NCBI RefSeq assembly: GCF_001278075.1
Contig: NZ_CP011340.1
Coordinates: forward strand, 4,340,001 to 4,404,000
Length of the DNA stretch: 64,000 nucleotides
Reading direction: 5' to 3'
Origin: Streptomyces pristinaespiralis
GTDB taxonomy: Bacteria; Actinomycetota; Actinomycetes; Streptomycetales; Streptomycetaceae
Part shown: positions 34,106 to 41,495 of the stretch, in pieces
Position numbering within the stretch: the first letter of the stretch is position 1
Layout: each line of letters opens with the position of its first letter
Position numbers and translations under genes: made by a program
The notes under the pieces: model-generated
The model's database searches: none
Seen by the model: only the letters and a program-made list of their open reading frames with translations
What the model was told of the DNA's origin: nothing

Positions 34106-35107
34106 TTGACCGTCAACGACCTGTCCGTCCTGGGGATCTCCGCACTGGAAGAGTCGATCTACCGGCACTTCCTGCGAAATCCCGACACTTCCGCGGACGA
34201 CATCCACCTTCTGTTCCACACCTCGCTCGAGTCCGCGGCGGCCGCCAGGGACCGGCTGTGCGAACTGCGTCTGCTGAGATCCACGGAAGGCGAAGGCGGC
34301 CCGACCCTGTCCGCGGCGGACCCCGCCACGGCGGTCGATCAGCTGATCGACGTACGTCTGCGGGAACTGCACCAGGAGTTGCAAGCCGTCACCCAGGCCC
34401 GCCACTTGACGGCGTCCCTCTGCGCCGAACAAGGGGTGCACGCACTCCCGCCGCAGAGCGTGGAGCGGATGGAGAGCATTCCGCAGATCCGCAGCCGACT
34501 GGACGACCTGGCCTTCTTCGCCCGTGAGGAGGTGCTGTCCGTCGACCCCTACACCGCACTGACCGCCGACAGCATCGCCCACTCGCGCCCGCTGGACCTG
34601 CGCTGTCTGCGGCGGGGCCTGCGCATCCGGAACATCGTCATCAAAGAGGCCCTCGACGATCCGCCGACCCTCGCCTACCTGCGGGAGATCGCCGCGCACG
34701 GTGCCGAGATCCGGGTGACCGAGGAGGTGACGGAGCGCATCATCGTCTTCGACCGGCGTACGGCGCTCGTCCCGCTGGATCCGTCGGACACGGCGCGGGG
34801 CGCGCTGATGGCCCGGGAGACCGGGCTCGTCGCCAACATCCTGGCGCTGTTCGAGAAGATCTGGGACCAGGCCCAGCCCTTGGCCGAGCTCACCGATCCG
34901 ACGGACACCACCAGCGGGGGACTGTCCGAGACGGAACGCCTGGTGCTGGAGTCCATGTGCCGCGTGGAGAAGGACGAGGTCGGCGCAAGGGAGCTGAAGA
35001 TCTCCGTGCGGACGTATCGGCGGCACATCGCCGACCTGCTCCGCATCCTCGGCGCCGGCAGCCGCGCGCAGGCGGCACTGCTTGCGCGGGAGCGGGGCTG
35101 GGTCTGA
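34106..35107 (+). CDS. TrmB/LuxR-type transcriptional regulator (RiPP cluster)
   Basis: A 333-aa regulator. Residues about 1-75 form a TrmB-like winged helix (LGISALEESIYRHFLRNPDT). The middle (about 120-240) matches the PLD-like sensing domain of this group, with IRNIVIKEALDD and RTALVPLDPSDTARGALM. A C-terminal LuxR-type HTH closes the protein (LSETERLVLESMCRVEKDEV then ISVRTYRRHIADLLRILGAG). The TTG at 34106 is chosen because GGGGAGC sits 7-12 bp upstream; upstream in-frame codons run through non-coding DNA. It is the only DNA-binding protein in the cluster and the obvious candidate to bind the paired 10-bp repeats at 35605 and 50277. Confidence 0.82.
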   Translation: MTVNDLSVLGISALEESIYRHFLRNPDTSADDIHLLFHTSLESAAAARDRLCELRLLRSTEGEGGPTLSAADPATAVDQLIDVRLRELHQELQAVTQARHLTASLCAEQGVHALPPQSVERMESIPQIRSRLDDLAFFAREEVLSVDPYTALTADSIAHSRPLDLRCLRRGLRIRNIVIKEALDDPPTLAYLREIAAHGAEIRVTEEVTERIIVFDRRTALVPLDPSDTARGALMARETGLVANILALFEKIWDQAQPLAELTDPTDTTSGGLSETERLVLESMCRVEKDEVGARELKISVRTYRRHIADLLRILGAGSRAQAALLARERGWV

Positions 35108-35130
35108 TCCGTGGGCCGCGGCGGCGGAGT

Positions 35131-35150
35131 GGCCCGGCACCCGCCGGGCC
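35131..35150. terminator. Hairpin between regulator and small gene
   Basis: GGCCCGGC (35131-35138) pairs with GCCGGGCC (35143-35150), between convergent genes. Flanking GCGGCGG/CCGCCGC may extend the stem. Confidence 0.55.
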
Positions 35151-35193
35151 CGCCGCTGCGGGCCTTCGAGGACAGGGCCTTCCAGGCCGGTTT

Positions 35194-35478
35194 TCAGGAC
35201 GGGCGGATGGACCACCCGGTCAGCGCGCTGTCCGTGAGCACCGCCTCCAGCCGCGTGCGGATCTCCTCGGGGGTGCCGGGGACGGAGCCGAGGAGGATGC
35301 CCAGGGCGATCTCGCTGTTGCCCACCGTCGACACGCACGCCGAGTCGGCGGGCAGCAGCCCGATGAGCCGGATCGCCGTCGTCTGTCCCGGCGCGGCGTT
35401 CTCGTCGGTCCTGAACACCGTGAACAACAGCTGTTCAGCGGTGCCCGGCGGCGCTGCGGCCGACCCGTCGTCCTTCAT
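35194..35478 (-). CDS. Hypothetical protein, 94 aa (RiPP cluster)
   Basis: I do not recognise this family. It is a small soluble protein with a short Pro/Ala N-terminus, a central stretch EQLLFTVFRTDENA and IRLIGLLPADSACVSTVGNS, and a helical C-terminus (TPEEIRTRLEAVLTDS). There is no signal peptide or membrane helix. The ATG at 35478 follows GGGAGG with good spacing, so translation is likely. It lies between the regulator and the start of the cluster, divergent from the membrane protein gene at 35681, and shares that promoter region with the direct-repeat site at 35605-35635. It could be an accessory or immunity-type protein. Confidence 0.6.
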   Translation of the reverse strand: MKDDGSAAAPPGTAEQLLFTVFRTDENAAPGQTTAIRLIGLLPADSACVSTVGNSEIALGILLGSVPGTPEEIRTRLEAVLTDSALTGWSIRPS

Positions 35479-35604
35479 TGGTTCCTCCCGGTAGAGCTCG
35501 CATGAGCCGTCATGTCCCCCGTCGTCCTGTCCCCCGCCCGTGCGTGGGGATCAGGGTGAGCCTGGCACCCGGGTGAGCCGTGGGGAGGTCCCCTCGCTGA
35601 CAGC

Positions 35605-35635
35605 ATGCTGCAGCGGGGTGCCATGATCCTGCAGC
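35605..35635. promoter_or_regulatory. Direct-repeat operator candidate, site A
   Basis: ATGCTGCAGC (35605-35614) and ATCCTGCAGC (35626-35635) are 10-bp direct repeats with starts 21 bp apart, about two helical turns. The same arrangement occurs at 50277-50308 at the other end of the cluster. Located between divergent genes 35194-35478 and 35681-36118. Confidence 0.5.
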
Positions 35636-35680
35636 CGCCGCGGCTGTCTGCCCGGTGCGGGCCCAACTAGCTTTCTGTGC

Positions 35681-36118
35681 ATGGCAAACGAATCAGTGCA
35701 CCCCCCACACGGCACCGGTGACGGCCGACAGGACGCCTCCTCCGGCAGGAGTCCCTGGTGGTACTACCCGGGGCTCGGCGCGTCGCTCGCCGTCGCCTTC
35801 GTCTGCATCGACATCGGCGGCAGCCTCGTGCCCGCCGGCCCGATCGCCGGTGCCGTCCTCGGTCCCACCCTGCTGACCTGGGCCGCGTCCCGCAGCCGTG
35901 GCAGCGCCGCCACGAAGGCTCTCTCCGCGACCGGTTCGCGCAACCTCTTCGGCCTCTATCTCGTACTGCTCGGGCTGGTCACGGCGGTCGGCCTCGGACT
36001 CGGCCTGGGTACCGACCTCACCGGCGCGGCGAGCGTCGCCGGTCTGGTGGCACTCGCCCTGACCGTGGTCCTGGGCCGCCAGGCGGACCGCAACGTCACC
36101 CGACCCGGCCACTCCTGA
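35681..36118 (+). CDS. Small integral membrane protein, 145 aa
   Basis: A protein with four likely membrane helices: SPWWYYPGLGASLAVAFVCI (about 24-43), GSLVPAGPIAGAVLGPTLLT (about 46-65), FGLYLVLLGLVTAVGLGLGL and AASVAGLVALALTVVLG. The hydrophilic N-terminus is Asp/Ser-rich. I do not recognise the family. There is no clear Shine-Dalgarno sequence before the ATG at 35681, so leaderless translation or a slightly different start is possible. Its position at the edge of a lanthipeptide-type cluster makes an immunity or transport-accessory role conceivable. Confidence 0.6.
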   Translation: MANESVHPPHGTGDGRQDASSGRSPWWYYPGLGASLAVAFVCIDIGGSLVPAGPIAGAVLGPTLLTWAASRSRGSAATKALSATGSRNLFGLYLVLLGLVTAVGLGLGLGTDLTGAASVAGLVALALTVVLGRQADRNVTRPGHS

Positions 36119-36157
36119 CCCCCCACCCGTCGTCTTCGCTCCACGTTCCCGCTTCCG

Positions 36158-36189
36158 GCGCCACCGGGTCCCGACGGACCCGGTGGCGC
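36158..36189. terminator. Bidirectional terminator before M16 gene end
   Basis: Perfect 14-bp stem GCGCCACCGGGTCC (36158-36171) with GGACCCGGTGGCGC (36176-36189), loop CGAC, between convergent membrane protein and M16 peptidase genes. Confidence 0.75.
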
Positions 36190-36206
36190 TGTTCGTCGTC
36201 CGCACC

Positions 36207-38726
36207 TCAGTGGGCGGCCGCCGGCACGGCCCGCGGCAGGAACAGTCGCCCGGCCGCGCGGGATACGTCCTCGGCGGCGACCGCACGCAGCAAGCCGGGA
36301 AGAAGAAGGGGAAGTTCGGCATCGCCTCCTGCGGACACCGTTCGTCGCAGCAGGTCCGCACGGGCGGCCGGGGAATCGAAGGCGGCGAGCAACTGGGCGG
36401 CGCAGAAGTCCCGTACGGGTCGCAGTTCCTGCTCCGTGAAGGGCTCTGCGGCAAGCCGGTCGGCCTCGGCGCGGATGCCGTCCCAGGCTTCTTCCACAGC
36501 GTCGGCAGGCACGCGTCCGCGCAGAAAGGCGCGTGGCAGACCGCAGACCGTGTCCCGCCCCGTGTACATCTCGAAGCCCGCGACGGTGCGGTCCGCGAAC
36601 CGCTCGGCGAGCCGGCCGCCGAAGAAGCCGCCCATGGCGGCGGTGGCCAGGAACCGTGCCGCCTCGTCGGCGGCGCCGGTGACCGGCCGCTCCGTGACGG
36701 ACAGCAGGAGCCGCACATGAGTGCCGTCGACGGTGTGCAGTTCCCGCGGCGGTCCGTCGTACGGCGCGTGCGGCGGCCGAGCGGTTTCCGGTGCGGGCGC
36801 GGACTGCTCCCACTCCGCGGTCCAGGGCACGAGCACGTCCGCCGCCTGAGCGACGAGCGTGTCCGGGTCCAGTGCTCCAACGGCGATCAGCGTGCCGGCG
36901 CCGACCGCGGCGTGCTCGATCAGCTCCGCCCGTACACGGTCGTCGAGCTCCTCCTCCGGGGTACGCGGCGGGGCCGGCGTCCCCTGACGGTCGAGGGGCG
37001 ACCACTCGGCGCCCAAGGCGGGCGCCAGGTCGGCGAGCACCCTCAGCCAGTCGACGGCCCGTCCGGCCGGTGCGTGCCCAAAGACGTCGATCCATTCACC
37101 GTCGGCGGCGATCGCGAACGATCCCCCGAAGTCCTCGGCCCGCGCGGCAGCACGCGTGTGCCGGGCGCCGGCACGGAGCCGTTCGCGGGCGGCGGCGGGG
37201 CTTCGCCATCCGGCCCGCCCGAGCGGCACTCGCCACCGCAGTTCCACCAGAGGGGAGCGGCGGTCGGCGACCGCGACCGCACGCGCGCCTCCGGCGAGTT
37301 CCACTGCGCGGCTGGGCAGGCGTCCCGGGGCCAGCGGCCCACCGGGGCCGGGAACCGGCAGCGCCCCGGGGCGTGGGAACGCGCCGGCCCCCTCCGCTGA
37401 TCCGCCCGCCGCGGTCGACGACGGACGGAAGGGCTGCGGACGTGCCGGAACAGGGCGTGTGCGGCGGGCGCCGGGCTCGATGACCAGGACCGCCTTCGGC
37501 TGCTGCGCCAGTGAACGAGCCGCGTCAGCCACCTGATCGGTCCGCACCTCCCGTATCAGCCCGGAGATCTCCTCGAGCAGTTCTGCTCTGCCGAACAGGC
37601 TCTCCAGCCGGCCGAGCGCGCGGGACCTTGTCTCGATGTCCCCGTGGGCGCGCTCGTGCTCCACCGCCATCAGCCGGGCCGCCCGGGGAACGGCGTCGTC
37701 CAGACCCGGATCCTCCGCCCAGGTGCGCAGCCGGTCCGTGATCGCACCGACCACGTCCTCGGGGCTCCGGCCGTTCGGAAGGACGGCCGTCACCACGAGC
37801 GGATCCGGGTCCCTGGCGTCCAGCGGTCCGAAGAATCCGCAGCTCGCGGCAGCCGAGGGGAGGCCGAGGGCGGCCGCCCCGTGGCGGTTCAGCAGTGCGG
37901 CCAGTACCGCGTGGGCGAGATAGCCCGGCAGATCGGTCTCCGGGTCGGGCAGGCGGTGGCCCAGGGCCAGCACGGTGGCACTGACTCCCGGCTCCTGGTA
38001 CCTGGCCCAGCGGTCCGCCGTCAAAAGGGGTTCGTGAAGGGTGGGCGGCAGCGGGTGCGGCCGTGCGGGAATACCGCCGAAATGGCGTTCGATCAGCGCA
38101 CGGGTGGCATCCGGCTCGGCCGCGCCGACAACGGTGAGGACAGCGTTGCCTGGTGCGTAGTGCGCGGTGAAGAACTCCTCGCAGTCCGCGATCGTGGTCC
38201 GCGCCAATGCGGCCGGATCGCCGTACCCGTCATGGGCGTTGGCGTGCCGGCCGAAGAGAACTCCGGGCAGCAGGGGCCAGGGGAGACCGCCGTAGGGCCG
38301 GTCCGTGGTCGCGCCGTGGATCTCGTCCGCCACGCCCGCCAGCTGTTCGGCCAGGTGGTGCTCCGTGAACAGGGGGGCCCGCATCCGGTCGGCCTCCGCG
38401 AAGAGCGCCTGCTCCAGGGCCTCCGCCGGGGCGACCTGGTAGTAGTCCGTGTAGTCCTGGTGCGTGGTTCCGTTGGCACGGCTGCCGAGCCGGTGCACAT
38501 GGTCGTAGAACCGGCCTCCGGGAAGGCTGGCGCTGCCGCGGAACATGAGGTGCTCGAAGAGGTGTGCGAAGCCTTCACGGCCGGGAGGCTCGGACCGGAA
38601 TCCGACGCCGTAGTGCACGGACACCGCGGCCCTGGGGATGCCCGGCTGATGCTGGAGCAGGACCCGCAGTCCGTTGGGCAGGGTGAAACGGTCGAGGCCG
38701 GCGGCGACCGGCGCGGGCAACGTCAT
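36207..38726 (-). CDS. M16 family zinc metallopeptidase (fused two-domain, RiPP cluster)
   Basis: An 839-aa insulinase-type peptidase made of two M16 halves. The N-terminal half has the inverted zinc motif in GREGFAHLFEHLMFRG (about 48-63, HxxEH) and a downstream Glu in AGVADEIHG. The C-terminal half lacks the motif and should act as the lid. The ATG at 38726 overlaps the upstream gene (ATGA). M16 proteases occur in class V lanthipeptide clusters (LxmP-type) and are thought to remove the leader or trim the modified peptide; that role is inferred from context. It is the last gene of the minus-strand operon, followed by a terminator. Confidence 0.88.
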   Translation of the reverse strand: MTLPAPVAAGLDRFTLPNGLRVLLQHQPGIPRAAVSVHYGVGFRSEPPGREGFAHLFEHLMFRGSASLPGGRFYDHVHRLGSRANGTTHQDYTDYYQVAPAEALEQALFAEADRMRAPLFTEHHLAEQLAGVADEIHGATTDRPYGGLPWPLLPGVLFGRHANAHDGYGDPAALARTTIADCEEFFTAHYAPGNAVLTVVGAAEPDATRALIERHFGGIPARPHPLPPTLHEPLLTADRWARYQEPGVSATVLALGHRLPDPETDLPGYLAHAVLAALLNRHGAAALGLPSAAASCGFFGPLDARDPDPLVVTAVLPNGRSPEDVVGAITDRLRTWAEDPGLDDAVPRAARLMAVEHERAHGDIETRSRALGRLESLFGRAELLEEISGLIREVRTDQVADAARSLAQQPKAVLVIEPGARRTRPVPARPQPFRPSSTAAGGSAEGAGAFPRPGALPVPGPGGPLAPGRLPSRAVELAGGARAVAVADRRSPLVELRWRVPLGRAGWRSPAAARERLRAGARHTRAAARAEDFGGSFAIAADGEWIDVFGHAPAGRAVDWLRVLADLAPALGAEWSPLDRQGTPAPPRTPEEELDDRVRAELIEHAAVGAGTLIAVGALDPDTLVAQAADVLVPWTAEWEQSAPAPETARPPHAPYDGPPRELHTVDGTHVRLLLSVTERPVTGAADEAARFLATAAMGGFFGGRLAERFADRTVAGFEMYTGRDTVCGLPRAFLRGRVPADAVEEAWDGIRAEADRLAAEPFTEQELRPVRDFCAAQLLAAFDSPAARADLLRRTVSAGGDAELPLLLPGLLRAVAAEDVSRAAGRLFLPRAVPAAAH

Positions 38727-39610
38727 GTCACCGCTCCCCGCAGGCCGATGAGGAAGCGAAGGAAGTCCGCGTACTGGTGGAAGCTGTCCACGGGCTCGTC
38801 GAGGTACGCGGCGATGTCGTGGACGTGCAGCATGATGCGCAGTACCGCGAGCCACTGCCAGTCGGCGCCCGGATCACGGCCGTACCCCTCGCACAGGGCG
38901 TCGATGTGGGCCTGCCAGGCGACGGGGTCGCCGCCCAACTGCCACTTGAGTTCGACGAGTTCGCCGATGATCCAGCCGATGTCGACGTACCAGGGGAGGA
39001 CACTCAGGTCCTCGCCGGCCAGCAGCGTCGCCGAACCGTCGGAGCCGGCGATCAGCGAGCCCAGGCCGGCCGCACCGTGCGCCAGCACCGTGGAGGTGTC
39101 CCCGACGACCCGCTGGTGCCATCCGCGTACCGTCGCCCATGCCGGGTCACCGAGCGCCTTGCGTATCTGCTCGGCGGCCTGGGCGGCGCGCGGTGCGGGG
39201 GCGCGGCCGGTCAGCCAGCTGTCCAGCCGGTCGAGCCCGCGGGACCCGTGGGCACGGGCCGAGGCCGGCGGCGGCACGTCATGCAGCGCCCTCAGCGTCG
39301 TACCGAGGTCCCGCAGCGCCTGCGGCGGCACGGCACCGGGCCCACCGGTGAGCAGCAGATACGCGACGGAGTGCTCCCCCTCGAGGTGGTACGTGCGGCC
39401 GACGCCGTCGGCCGCGCCGAAGACGACACGGGCACCGGGACCTGTCACGACGGGAAGCGTGCGCGGCACGGGAACGAACGGAGCGGGGGCGTACGGGCCG
39501 GGAGTTCTGCGCCACTGATGGAGCCCTCCGGCCAGCGGACGGACCTCGGTGCGCAACAGGCCGGTGCCGTAGCGGGTCACCGCATCCGCTTCGATGGTCT
39601 GGAGCGTCAC
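38723..39610 (-). CDS. Phosphotransferase-fold protein with degenerate catalytic loop (possible LxmX counterpart)
   Basis: A 295-aa protein of the aminoglycoside-phosphotransferase type by overall pattern. The catalytic-loop equivalent reads LAHGAAGLGSLI (about 171-182) in place of HGDxxxGNxL, so the catalytic Asp and metal-binding Asn are replaced. A DFG-like WYVDIGWIIGELVELKWQLG follows. It is therefore a probable pseudokinase. Start GTG at 39610, overlapping the upstream flavoprotein stop (GTGA); its own stop overlaps the M16 start. In class V lanthipeptide clusters a third protein, LxmX, works with the kinase-like LxmK and HopA1-like LxmY; this gene is the best candidate for that place, but I cannot confirm homology. 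Confidence 0.65.
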   Translation of the reverse strand: MTLQTIEADAVTRYGTGLLRTEVRPLAGGLHQWRRTPGPYAPAPFVPVPRTLPVVTGPGARVVFGAADGVGRTYHLEGEHSVAYLLLTGGPGAVPPQALRDLGTTLRALHDVPPPASARAHGSRGLDRLDSWLTGRAPAPRAAQAAEQIRKALGDPAWATVRGWHQRVVGDTSTVLAHGAAGLGSLIAGSDGSATLLAGEDLSVLPWYVDIGWIIGELVELKWQLGGDPVAWQAHIDALCEGYGRDPGADWQWLAVLRIMLHVHDIAAYLDEPVDSFHQYADFLRFLIGLRGAVT

Positions 39611-40377
39611 AGCAGTGCCTTTCTTTCCGGGTGGACACGGTGGTCGTCGACGAGCTGGACGCGCCGGCCCTCGAGCCGTTCGATCACTTCCGGCAGGGTC
39701 GGTGGGACCCATGCCTCCATACGGCCGGTGGTGAGACTGCGGCCCTGCTCGGGCGGCACCATCACCACATTGGGACGGGCCGACAGCTGCGACCAGTGCT
39801 CACGGAACGCAGGACTGTCGAGACCGCCGGGCGGCAGCGCGGGCGCCACGGCGATCGGTGCGCGGGTGCACTGGGCGGCGAGCAGTGAGGGGCTGTCGGC
39901 CAGGCCCAGGGCCAGGCGCGCCGTGTAGTGGAGCGTCGCCGGGTAGACGACGAGCGCCTCGGCCCATTCGGCGAGCGCCACATGGCGGGCGTGCACCTCG
40001 TCCTCAGGCCACTCGTCGAAGAGGACGTCCCCGGCGACCCGGTGGGCGAGCGCCTGCCGGGTGACGAAGCGCCGGGCGCTGCCCGTGAGAACGACGGACA
40101 CTTCGAGGCCGGTGTAGGAGGCGCGCAGCCAGTCGAGCCAGAAGGGCAGGCTGGTCGCATAGGCGGAGCCGGTGCTCACCATCAGGAGCCGTTCCACGCC
40201 CAATGCAGGTGCGTGCGGCGCTTGCGCGGGTGACTCCTGTGACGACGGAACAGCCGCCGGTCGCGCTGCCGACGGACGGTCGACGGAAGGGGACGCAGGA
40301 TCAGGACCCGTGTGCGTCCGGAACAGCGGGGTCCGCGCGGGGGAGGCAGGACGGGACCACGTCGGGGCTTGCGTCAT
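39607..40377 (-). CDS. LanD-like flavoprotein, peptidyl-cysteine decarboxylase (LxmD-like)
   Basis: A 256-aa protein whose first 60 residues are Pro/Ala/Ser-rich and variable, followed by an HFCD flavoprotein domain. Key signatures are VSTGSAYATSLPFW (N-terminal FMN loop), the catalytic-His region VHARHVALAEWAEALVVYPA (about 147-166) and the substrate-clamp equivalent PATLHYTARLALGLADSP in place of PASANT. Such enzymes oxidatively decarboxylate the C-terminal cysteine of a RiPP precursor to an enethiol, giving AviCys or AviMeCys. All three precursors encoded nearby end in Cys. Start ATG at 40377, overlapping the stop of the luciferase-like gene. Confidence 0.87.
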   Translation of the reverse strand: MTQAPTWSRPASPARTPLFRTHTGPDPASPSVDRPSAARPAAVPSSQESPAQAPHAPALGVERLLMVSTGSAYATSLPFWLDWLRASYTGLEVSVVLTGSARRFVTRQALAHRVAGDVLFDEWPEDEVHARHVALAEWAEALVVYPATLHYTARLALGLADSPSLLAAQCTRAPIAVAPALPPGGLDSPAFREHWSQLSARPNVVMVPPEQGRSLTTGRMEAWVPPTLPEVIERLEGRRVQLVDDHRVHPERKALL

Positions 40378-41366
40378 GAGAGCACCTCGCGCAGGAGTGT
40401 TTCGAGTTCCTTCAGGGCCGTCCGGGTCCCGGTGGTGGCGAAGACCCCGGAGACGTTGAGGACGATCTCGTCGACACCGGCGCTTCGGTACTCGGCGAAG
40501 GCCTCGGCGATGTCCAGCGGCCCGCCGTACACGAAGGCGCCCCCCTCGATCAGGGCCTTGGCACTGGCCACAGGGTCGGTCTCCATGTCCACATCGATTC
40601 CGGACCGGCGCAGCATGTCCCGGTAGTGCGGAAGCGACATGTGGGCCGAGTTGCTCGCGAGTGCCACGTCCGTGGGTTCCCGGCCGTCCGCGGCCAGGGC
40701 CACCGGCACCATGGCCACCAGCCGGGGCCGCGCCCGCCCTGCGCGTGCTGCGCCTTCCTCGAGCGCCGGCACCACCACGTCGCGCAGATAGCCGGCGGGG
40801 GTGAGCCAGGTGATGGCGGTGTCGGCGACCTCACCGGCAAGCCGGGCCATGCCGGGGCGCAGCACTCCGAGCCCTACCTCGACCTCGGGCCGGGGCTGCA
40901 CCGGGAGTCGGCCGCGGACGCGGAAGAACTCACCGTCCAGGTCGACCGCTTCGCCGTCCAACAGACCCCGCACGGCCGTGACGTACTCACGGCAGGCGCC
41001 GAGCTGGCTGCGATAGGGGGCGCCGAGCAGGTTCTTCTGCAGGATGCCGGCACCGGGCCCGAAGCCCGCCACCACGGGATGGTTCATGGTGACCGCCAGC
41101 GACTGGGCTTGAAGTGCGGCTTCGTACGGGTGACGCAGCGGCATCACGGTGACTCCGGTGCCGGCCGGGACACGGAAGCCGGAGGCGGCCATGTAGGCGA
41201 ACGTCTGGTGCGGTTCACCGACGGACGACTGGCCCTGCCACAGGCGGTGGGCCCCGGTCCATTGGGTGAGCGCCGCATAGGGCAGCGCCTGCTCCGGACG
41301 CGAGGGAGTGAAGGGCATCAGTACCGAGTACTGAGGCATGGCGGTCGAGGTGGCGGTGCCGGTCAT
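40374..41366 (-). CDS. LLM-class F420-dependent oxidoreductase (LxmJ-like)
   Basis: A 330-aa luciferase-like flavin or F420 enzyme. Visible features are the TIM-barrel strands with ASGFRVPAGTGVTVMPLRHP (about 73-92), AVTMNHPVVAGFGPGAG and VRGLLDGEAVDLDGEFFRVR. In class V lanthipeptide clusters the F420H2-dependent LxmJ reduces dehydroalanine to D-alanine; the Ser-rich precursors here would supply that substrate. Start ATG at 41366 follows CAGGAGCC; an upstream in-frame ATG at 41417 would run through a parS site. It begins the four-gene tail of the operon (reductase, decarboxylase, pseudokinase, M16), all joined by 4-bp overlaps. Confidence 0.85.
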   Translation of the reverse strand: MTGTATSTAMPQYSVLMPFTPSRPEQALPYAALTQWTGAHRLWQGQSSVGEPHQTFAYMAASGFRVPAGTGVTVMPLRHPYEAALQAQSLAVTMNHPVVAGFGPGAGILQKNLLGAPYRSQLGACREYVTAVRGLLDGEAVDLDGEFFRVRGRLPVQPRPEVEVGLGVLRPGMARLAGEVADTAITWLTPAGYLRDVVVPALEEGAARAGRARPRLVAMVPVALAADGREPTDVALASNSAHMSLPHYRDMLRRSGIDVDMETDPVASAKALIEGGAFVYGGPLDIAEAFAEYRSAGVDEIVLNVSGVFATTGTRTALKELETLLREVLS

Positions 41367-41410
41367 GAAGGCTCCTGGGAACGATGTCGGGGCAATGTCG
41401 GCCCGACCGT

Positions 41411-41465
41411 GTTTCACGTGAAACGTGGCAGGGCGGTGGCGGCCGGGCGATGTTTCACGTGAAAC
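41411..41465. promoter_or_regulatory. parS: Two parS sites (41411-41424 and 41452-41465)
   Basis: Two exact GTTTCACGTGAAAC palindromes, 41 bp apart centre to centre, in the gap between the ABC exporter and the F420-reductase genes. ParB binds this sequence and spreads to organise the origin region. Their location inside a biosynthetic cluster is unusual. They could also act as roadblocks to transcription between the two halves of the operon. Confidence 0.9.
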
Positions 41466-41495
41466 AAGCCGACGGGGGGCCAGGGCGGGAGTCGG

